Below, one piece after another: positions 57,140 through 64,000 of a stretch of 64,000 nt of DNA. The stretch is taken from NCBI RefSeq assembly GCF_036588685.1, contig NC_086375.1:49918955-49982954 (forward strand), read 5' to 3'. Positions within the stretch are counted from its first letter, which is position 1, and each line of letters begins with the position of its first letter. The notes under the pieces were generated by a model, which was not told the DNA's origin, searched no databases, and saw only the letters and a list, made by a program, of their open reading frames with translations. This DNA is from Mytilus trossulus (lineage: Eukaryota > Mollusca > Bivalvia > Mytilida > Mytilidae). The position numbers and the translations under genes were made by a program.

Positions 57140-57475
57140 ATAGTTATCAAAAGTACCAGGATTATAATTTAGTATGCCAGACGCGCGTTTCGTCTACATA
57201 AGACTCATCAGTGACGCTCATATCAAAATAGTTATAAAGCCAAACAAGTACAAAGTTGAACAGCATTGATGATCCAAAATTTCAAACAGTTGTGCAAAAT
57301 ACAGCTAAGGTAATCTATTCCTGGGACAAGAAAATCCTTAGTTTTTCAAAAAATTCTAAGTTTTGTAAACAGGAAATTCATAAAAATGACCACATAATTG
57401 ATATTCATGTCAACACCGAAGTGCTGACTACTGGGCTGGTGATACCCTCGGGGACGAAACGTGATATATAAGTTC
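57140..57475 (+). repeat. Family E, long copy
   Basis: ACCAGGATTATAATTTAGTA, GCCAGACGCGCGTTTCGTCT and on to ACTGGGCTGGTGATACCCTC. Its 71-codon frame is part of the repeat. Confidence 0.75.
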
Positions 57476-59269
57476 CGAGCCACGTTCAATGAACTAGATA
57501 GTAAAATAAAAGAAATAATACACAAAGACAAATAAACCAAGACTATAACTCGTTATTAAGATGATAAACAATGTGAGTACATAAAATGTATACTTCAAGA
57601 CCATCTTGTATTAAAAGTGAAATCGATAAGTAATATCTATCAACTAGGTCTTGGTATATATCTTCCGATGAACCTTTGTGAGAAAAAAGACGAAACATTC
57701 CTTGATATATACTGATTAATCAACTGTCTACTTAGACACGGATGGCCTTTTACAAATTCTGAGTAGCAGCTACAAGCTGTTATTGAATTCCGAATGAATT
57801 GAGAAATGCATATCCCATATGCAGGTAAAGTTGATATATTGCTACAAATGTGGGGAAATCGATATTTTCATAATTAAAATTGTCTCGAGATATAGATTAT
57901 GGTACTTAGATAACCACTTATGTCGAATTCGAGGTATAAGTCTAAAACCACAGAAATGAAGCAAGACACGCCGTTTATCGGATTTTACCCTTTAGAAGCT
58001 CCCGAATTCACTCCCGGTTTTTAATGGAGTTCATGTTGGTTCTTTTTATGTATTTTCCAAAGTGTTGTTGTAAATGCTCTTTTGTTTTGTAATTCTTTGT
58101 TTACTTCTGGATTTTGATTGTGACTGTCTTTTTGTCTAAAACAAAGAATACGCACTCGATATCAGAGAGATTCACACTGTGGTTCGAGGCTGATATTTTA
58201 CCGCACAATTTATACATATATCAAACAAGATTAGAATCTTCAATACTGTTAATATTTGGTAATTTGGTAATGCTTAAAACATGGTGTAATTAATATGTTA
58301 CTATGTTAGACAATGCACACAAAACAATGTCTCGTATACCTAATTTTTAATCATAACTGGAATTTCTTTTATTTATCATAACCATTGTTTTAATATATAC
58401 TAGTATATAATAAAAAAAAATAAAAAATCATACAAACATTTGAAGTTTGTGACAAAAATCTCGATCATTTTCATGCCCCTTGATTATTTTATGGCCCATT
58501 AAAGTTTAAATAAAAAAAATCTTTTCTTTGGAATGCTTCGTTGAATGTCAGTTTCCTGGCTCTTTCCTCAATTCAGTCTCGCATATGATGAGTCTTGCTA
58601 CATATACAGTGGTAATTCAAGAGGACACTCTAGTTCTAACATGAGCTCATTATAAGCATCCATCTTTAATGTTTTGGTACTTGTACGAAACTAATGGTTA
58701 AATGGTTCTTTATTAAATGTAGTTTTTTTTCTCTCTCTGATGAATGCCATATTATGTATATAGGTCTTCAAATTTCAAATCGTACATTCCCGCATGTCTG
58801 CTCCTGTCTCCATTGCTGTTAATCATTCTGATGAAAGAAAATGAAATGACTTTATAAAGGCTATTATAAACTTTCTTATGTTTCCTTATTTCTGTGTTAT
58901 GTAAAAAATAAAAAGAATGCACAATTATAGAAGGGAAGCCGGTCGTGCAATACCCTCATAGACATACATTTTTTACAAAGACATATAGGCATCACCGGAT
59001 AATATAAGAACAATAGAATGTACTTACTATTAAACGATGATTTAAACTTTACAAATCTTTTTAAATGCAATGTTTATGTCGATTTTTTCTTTTTAAATAC
59101 GCATGACACATTTGCCACTAGACATTAAGCAATCAATAATTAATTATGTGTTGGAATAACCTATGTTGAACAAACAAATGCCTATAATAACATACAATGA
59201 AGCACTGGGGATACATACAGTTTAAAATGTTTCAAAATTTGAAATATCTCAGGAAAATTTATACGGAAA
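57476..59269. other. Intergenic, nothing recognised
   Basis: AT-rich, no coding supported. Confidence 0.4.
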
Positions 59270-59790
59270 GTCACTTTTAGGAATTTTGGTCCTTAAAGCT
59301 CTTCAACTTTGCACTTTATTTGGCCTTTTCAACTTTTTTGGATTCGAGCGTCACTGATGAGTCTTTTGTAGACGAAACGCAAGTCTGGCGTATATACAAA
59401 TTTTAGTCCTGATATCTGTGATGAATTTATTTACAATCACTGGGTCGATGTCACTGCTGGTGGAGATTTCTTTCCCCGAGTGTATCACAAGTCCAGTAGT
59501 CTGCACTCTTTGTGCTGACATGAATTGTCATTGATATGGTTATATTTATAAATTTACTGTTTACAAAATTTTGAATTTCTTGACATACTAAGGCTTTTTT
59601 TACCACACCCATAGATTACCTTAGCTGTATTAGGCAACACTTTTAGGAATTTTGGTCCTTAAAGCTCTTCAACTTCGTACTTTATTTGGCCTTTTCAACT
59701 TTTTTGGATTCGAGCGTCACTGATGAGTCTTTTTGTAGACGAAACGCGCGTCTGGCGTATATACAAATTTTAGTCCTTGTATCTACGATG
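59270..59790 (-). repeat. Family E, about one and a half copies in tandem
   Basis: The 140-bp block from TTTTAGGAATTTTGGTCCTT to CGTATATACAAATTTTAGTC occurs at 59276-59416 and again at 59641-59780 with very few differences; the body (CACTGGGTCGATGTCACTGC...) lies between. Confidence 0.8.
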
Positions 59791-60221
59791 AGTTTATTTA
59801 GAGGTATAAAAATCTATCTGAACAGCTGATTTAAAGTATTGTGTTAAAATTTCCGTGTATCAAAAAATGCAGTTCAACAATAATGCAAATGCAATTAATA
59901 TTTTTAAAGTTACATATCTCAAATGAAGATATTTTTACCTTCACTCTTTTAATTAAATGCGTTGGTTTCAATTTATCACTTTCCCCGCGTATACCAGAAA
60001 GGTGAAGGAACTTATGTTGTTTGATAGAGGTGACATATGGATCGTAATTCTGATATTCACAATAAGTTTGTTGATTACAGCAATGAATAACATTATTGAA
60101 AAACAGTATAAATGAAGATGAAGATGAAGGCTTGAACAAACAAATAGGAGGTAATCGAATATTAAAGCGTTCGAAATCAAAATTAAATTGACTTTAATAC
60201 GCTTATGATAAAGGCATAAAA

Positions 60222-60600
60222 AGAAAAAAGATGCGGTATTATTTAAAATGAGACAACTCTGAACAAAATGTCACAGAATGTAGAAGTAGGCAACTATAAG
60301 TCTCAGAACGACTTAAACCTTCAACAATGACCAAAACCCAAACTGAAGATCGAAAAAGACAAATGAAAACAATTTAAATGAGAAAACGAACGGTATGATT
60401 ATTGTATTAAGCACTAAATGGAAAAAAACTATATGATACATGTATGCAACAAATAACGAACCAACTTATCAATTACTTACTTTGGACAGAAATTCATGAC
60501 TTGAAATAGACGCACACAATGTGACCGGGCTTATTATGTTAGCGGGCGCCTAACATTCCACTGACATGGAACATTTGCACAACAGCACAGCACTAGAACA
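60222..60600 (+). repeat. Family F, diverged copy
   Basis: AAAGATGCGGTATTATTTAA then AATGAGACAACTCTGAACAA, a CCTTCAACAATGACC block and a TGTTAGCGGGCGCCTAACAT end. Confidence 0.55.
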
Positions 60601-60887
60601 CACTGTACAACACAATAAAAAAGATGTTTGATCAACAGCATCAAACTGTGTATGAACAAATTTTCAGGCGAAATATGTAGAAGTTGTCATTTTAACCCTG
60701 CATAGATCGGGATGGTTTGATTGGGTCTCCGTCTTTAAGTTTTCACGCCTTTACCCTACCATAACACAACCACTTATTTTAATTTGCTGATATAGCAGTA
60801 TGGTCGTTTAACATTTCATGATATGTAATCTATAGTGTTATCGGTATAATAGTGTTATCGGTATAATAGTGTTATCATCCTAGAACA

Positions 60888-61108
60888 ATGTTGACGGCTG
60901 TAGCCTTATTTTTGACTTTATTGCATGTCGTGTCTTCGATTAGAGTTTTCATGGCCAACTTATTACCATATCATAAATTTATAGTTAGATATACATATAT
61001 ACAGTTACAAACTCGACTTGAATTAACTATTTCTAATATGCTATTTTCGTATTACCGACTTTTGACTCCGGCGATTGACATTATTATTCGACATGTTATC
61101 CTTTTTTT
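60888..61108 (+). other. Short frame with signal-peptide-like start, runs into poly(G)
   Basis: MLTAVALFLTLLHVVSSIRV looks like a signal peptide, but the frame then loses recognisable character and enters a T8-G19-A-G12 tract. It could be a first exon of a secreted protein or chance. Confidence 0.15.
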
Positions 61109-61142
61109 TGGGGGGGGGGGGGGGGGGGGAGGGGGGGGGGGG
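61101..61142. repeat. T/G homopolymer tract
   Basis: T8 followed by about 31 G interrupted by one A. Strong quadruplex potential and a likely place for sequencing length errors. Confidence 0.9.
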
Positions 61143-61342
61143 TAAGACACCCTAGTACTCGGTCAAGCAAGAGCAATCAAAATATGTAAATTTCAAACAT
61201 ATAATCGGTATAATTTGTGGGGAGAGTTTACTGTTTTCCGATTATTTTGTCGTGTAAAGAAAATGTGAAGCAGTGAATTTCCCCAAAATATTGTACTGAT
61301 TAAAAGCTTCATTTTACTTCTGTACTTGGCTCTTCTTTGACC

Positions 61343-61549
61343 ATGTACAAGCAAGATGACCTACTAAAGAAAATGTTACCTGACGAAAAACTATATAATC
61401 CGGAGTCAAAAGCCGGTAATATAAAAAAAGTCTATTGGCTGATATCATATATTCGATGGTCGAAAACCTCAATACTTAATTCAGAGAATATTAGATACCC
61501 CGCAACTTTAATACTTATACTCCTAATTGTCGTGATATTTATAGTATAA
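61343..61549 (+). CDS. Possible small tail-anchored protein
   Basis: 68-codon frame from ATG 61343 in the context ACCATGT: MYKQDDLLKKMLPDEKLYNP..., ending in a 17-residue hydrophobic segment (ATLILILLIVVIFIV) at the extreme C-terminus. A polar, lysine-rich body with a C-terminal membrane anchor is a coherent protein shape, but the frame is short and I recognise no family. It may be chance. Confidence 0.2.
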   Translation: MYKQDDLLKKMLPDEKLYNPESKAGNIKKVYWLISYIRWSKTSILNSENIRYPATLILILLIVVIFIV

Positions 61550-61710
61550 CATGCCTACAATAGGATATATGTCTCATTGGCAATCACTATATTTTATATT
61601 CTTAAAATTATTATCGTTATGAGTGCTCAATGCCTTTTGAAAATTAAGCTTGTATATCAAATTTATCTCTTTGATTGATTGAAAGCAGTACATCTTCAGT
61701 TCAGTAATAT

Positions 61711-61716
61711 TTTATT
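61711..61716 (-). terminator. Poly(A) signal of the ankyrin gene
   Basis: AATAAA on the minus strand, 126 bp past the stop codon. Confidence 0.4.
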
Positions 61717-61841
61717 CATCTTATATGCTATCATTGTTTACTATTCATCTTACAATTATCAAGTACATTTGTGACCGACATCACTAGTTTCTAATTAAAT
61801 TGTTTAATTTCTTTGCACGATTTTTTTTTCTACAGCCTAAA

Positions 61842-62303
61842 TTAGGACAGTTCTTTCGAATCACTCTTTGTAGGAAATGAACGCTTTTTTGTTTCATTAT
61901 TTAGTATAATATTTTTCCTTACACAACTGTTTTGGAAAGAATGCTTTATTTCCTTTGTAATCTTTTGTAATCCATTTCGCTCAGCATAATATAATGCAGT
62001 TCTTCCAAATTTGTCTTTATAAAGAACACAAGCTCCTTCATACAGCAGAAAACGCGCAAATGCAAGGTTTTCTTCATTTTCACAAGTAGATGTTCGACAC
62101 AATGTAGTAAGTAATGATTCTCCATAACAACTTATCGAATTAATATCAAATCCATGATTTATCAATATTTTTGCCAGCATGAAACATCCCTCCGCAATTG
62201 CATTAAATATGTCTTGATGCTGCAAACTTTCCGCCCGATTCCTCGATCCTTTATTCTTTTTTGAAGCTCTCATTTTCTTGCGAAAATACTTTAGTAAAGG
62301 CAT
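61842..62303 (-). CDS. Small ankyrin-repeat protein, intronless (ANKRD34-like pattern)
   Basis: 153 aa from ATG at 62303 to the stop at 61842. A basic N-terminus (KYFRKKMRASKKNKGSRNR) is followed by about three ankyrin units at 30-120: DIFNAIAEGCFMLAKILINH, then GESLLTTLCRTSTCENEENL, then KFGRTALYYAERNGLQKI. The order and wording (GE.LL...CRT...., AKFLL..GA, DKFGRTAL) resemble the first repeats of ANKRD34 proteins. The chain is far shorter than those, so this may be a short relative or a retrocopy fragment. TATA box at 62358-62349 and AATAAA at 61716-61711 suggest a complete single-exon gene. Binding partner unknown. Confidence 0.6.
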   Translation of the reverse strand: MPLLKYFRKKMRASKKNKGSRNRAESLQHQDIFNAIAEGCFMLAKILINHGFDINSISCYGESLLTTLCRTSTCENEENLAFARFLLYEGACVLYKDKFGRTALYYAERNGLQKITKEIKHSFQNSCVRKNIILNNETKKRSFPTKSDSKELS

Positions 62304-62348
62304 TTTGTCAGTAGTTTTTTTTTCAAAATGAAACAATTTGAGAGTCTT

Positions 62349-62358
62349 CCTTTTATAC
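62349..62358 (-). promoter_or_regulatory. TATA box of the ankyrin gene
   Basis: The minus strand reads GTATAAAAGG, 46-55 bp upstream of the ATG; the predicted start site would leave a leader of only 15-25 nt. Confidence 0.5.
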
Positions 62359-62359
62359 T

Positions 62360-63607
62360 AAGTAGTAATGAATTACAATTAACACATCCTACATGTTTCA
62401 AGGTGAATATATACAGTGGTCAAAGCTTCATTGCCGACCTTCAGTTTATTTGTTCATTAATTAATATGTTAACACACTTCGGAAAAAAAATCTACAGTTG
62501 AACTTAATCAACGAGACAACACAAGAAGTTATATGGATAAATACTTCAACAATCCTTAAATTTTCTCCTCAGTTTGTTTTCCTTTTTTCTGTTTAGACTA
62601 TTGTGCATTCATTATACTAATTTTCGTGGTTTTCATTGTAAGGGGTGAACAACAAATTTAAATGTGCAACGAATGAATATCTTTTTTATTAGGTTGTATG
62701 CAGACTTTGGCAATACCAGAATCTCAAATATTCCCGAAAAGGAAAATTTGCTACAATCCACGAAAATGGTAACCACGAAAATAAATGAATCCCCAGTAGC
62801 TTTGAACTAGACATACATTTAAATACTAGTAGGCGTTAAACTTTAAAAACAGTTTATATCTTCATAACAAAAATGAGTTATGGAGCTTTTTTCCTTGGGC
62901 AATAGGCAGTGCAATATAGTCAGTTGTTATGAAGATGATACATGTAATAAAACAACTTTTGTATGAAGAAAAAAAATATTTTAAAAGGAAATATTAGAAT
63001 GCAGTTCGTTCAATGTGCCTTCAAAAATACAAACGAGACATGTAACATATATAAATGTATTTCGACTTCTAATGTCATATTTTGTTACACGATAATACAC
63101 AATATGAATTTGAAGCGATTCCTTGATATCGTCCGGTTCTTTCTTTTTCCTCATATACTTTGCTGTGAAAAATAATGTAAATGTTACACAGGAATATTTG
63201 AAATATTTGGTTTTATTTTTCATTAAAAAGTCATTATTCCTATTGCCCACAAAAAAAAAGATATTGACCACGTTTGAACTTTAAGTCCAACCTCTTCATA
63301 GAGGTTTATCATCAGTTAGTGTTTTGTATTTAATAATCATTATCAGTGGAGAAAGACAAATTTCACTGAAAAAGTTCATTACCTCACCAAAAGATTAAGT
63401 GAGTGAGTGATTATAATGTTAAAATGGTGATAAAACTAGCGATGAAAAAAGATTTGACTTGTTGATTAGAAAATATTTATAGTGAGTCTAGACTTATTTA
63501 GGCTGGCAATGACAAGCTTATTAGCACATCATATGCTTCTGTAAAGACTGCAGAACTACGAAAGTTCCTAGAAAAATGAAGTCATTGCTCAATATAGATA
63601 TATAAAC
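62360..63607. other. Intergenic
   Basis: Upstream region of the ankyrin gene and unassigned sequence before the Penelope-like fragment; short frames only. Confidence 0.4.
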
Positions 63608-64000
63608 ATGTCTAAACTGAAAACAACGTTCAAACATATGATTGCGTTGGATAAAAACCGTAATTTTTATACGTGTGCGGTTGAAATAAACCAACAAATT
63701 GTCGACGGCAGATTCGATACGGAATTCATTGTAAAAGCTCTGAAAATCATCCTTGAGGGAAATATTTTTTATTTCGATGGTGAATACTACAAACAAATTA
63801 AAGGAACTGCAATGGGAACAAAAGTTGCGCCTACCTATGCCAATTTAGTTATGGTTTACTTAGAAAAAATATTAGAGGAGAACAACGACACAACAGAAAC
63901 ACTAAATTGCAATAAACAAGGAACGATACGCTAACAACAAGGAAACGTACTAAAAGATATCAGTTGCAATTCTTCTGACTTAGTACAGGACATCTTAAGA
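63608..64000 (+). pseudogene. Penelope-like reverse transcriptase fragment (runs off window)
   Basis: Frame MSKLKTTFKH... to a stop at 63934. The stretch YFDGEYYKQIKGTAMGTKVA then PTYANLVMVYLE matches the Penelope-like element RT pattern (F..Y.QI.GTAMG....P.YANL). The region after 63890 no longer follows the family, and no YADD or GIY-YIG module is visible before the window ends. It is probably a decayed fragment, though the element may continue to the right. Confidence 0.7.

Noticed and set aside
57256..57471. 71-codon frame (MNSIDDPKFQTVVQNTAKVI...) as a gene
   Set aside because: It lies wholly within a dispersed family E repeat. Other copies at 25380 and 59280 lack the frame.

Overview
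The window is eukaryotic, AT-rich nuclear DNA, most probably from a bivalve mollusc and likely a mussel. The evidence is multi-exon genes with GT-AG introns, very dense short dispersed repeats (several resemble repeats I remember from Mytilus, which I cannot check here), LINE, Penelope-like and Ty3/Gypsy reverse transcriptases, and a tRNA-like SINE. It contains no operons, CRISPR arrays or rRNA.

Region 1 (about 0.7-26.0 kb, minus strand) is one large gene for a VIT + von Willebrand A domain protein of the VWA5A type. I could place 14 coding exons. Their lengths sum to 1842 nt (613 codons plus stop), and every intron phase matches across the joins. Introns hold most of the span and are full of repeats. 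A minisatellite of eighteen 41-bp units overlaps the 3' end of exon 4; each unit repeats the exon end together with its splice donor. Intron 10 carries a young 8.1-kb Ty3/Gypsy-type LTR retrotransposon (3917-12017) in the same orientation as the host gene. Its features are two 666-bp LTRs with two differences, a 4-bp target duplication, a primer site matching the 3' end of tRNA-Leu(AAG), and a Gag with two N-terminal membrane segments. A predicted -1 frameshift site follows at the gag stop, then a pol broken by two stops and a frame change.

Region 2 (26.0-42.8 kb) has no host gene that I can support. It is a field of mobile elements: long nested inverted-repeat elements at 29.2-31.1 kb, three 97-113-bp palindromic foldback elements with perfect 9-bp target duplications (one inserted in another) at 36.9-37.3 kb, a 5'-truncated LINE at 37.8-38.8 kb, a 34-bp minisatellite at 40.4-40.7 kb and a TIR-bounded repeat at 41.05-41.7 kb.

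Region 3 (43.6-55.4 kb, plus strand) holds two tandem three-exon paralogues encoding four-TM proteins of the claudin/PMP22 type (201 and 184 aa) with identical intron phases and identical 150-bp second exons. Between them lies a mobile element containing about seven 147-bp core repeats.

Region 4 (55.4-64.0 kb) has dispersed repeats, an apparently intronless small ankyrin-repeat gene on the minus strand (61842-62303) with a TATA box and poly(A) signal, and the start of a decayed Penelope-like reverse transcriptase at the right edge.
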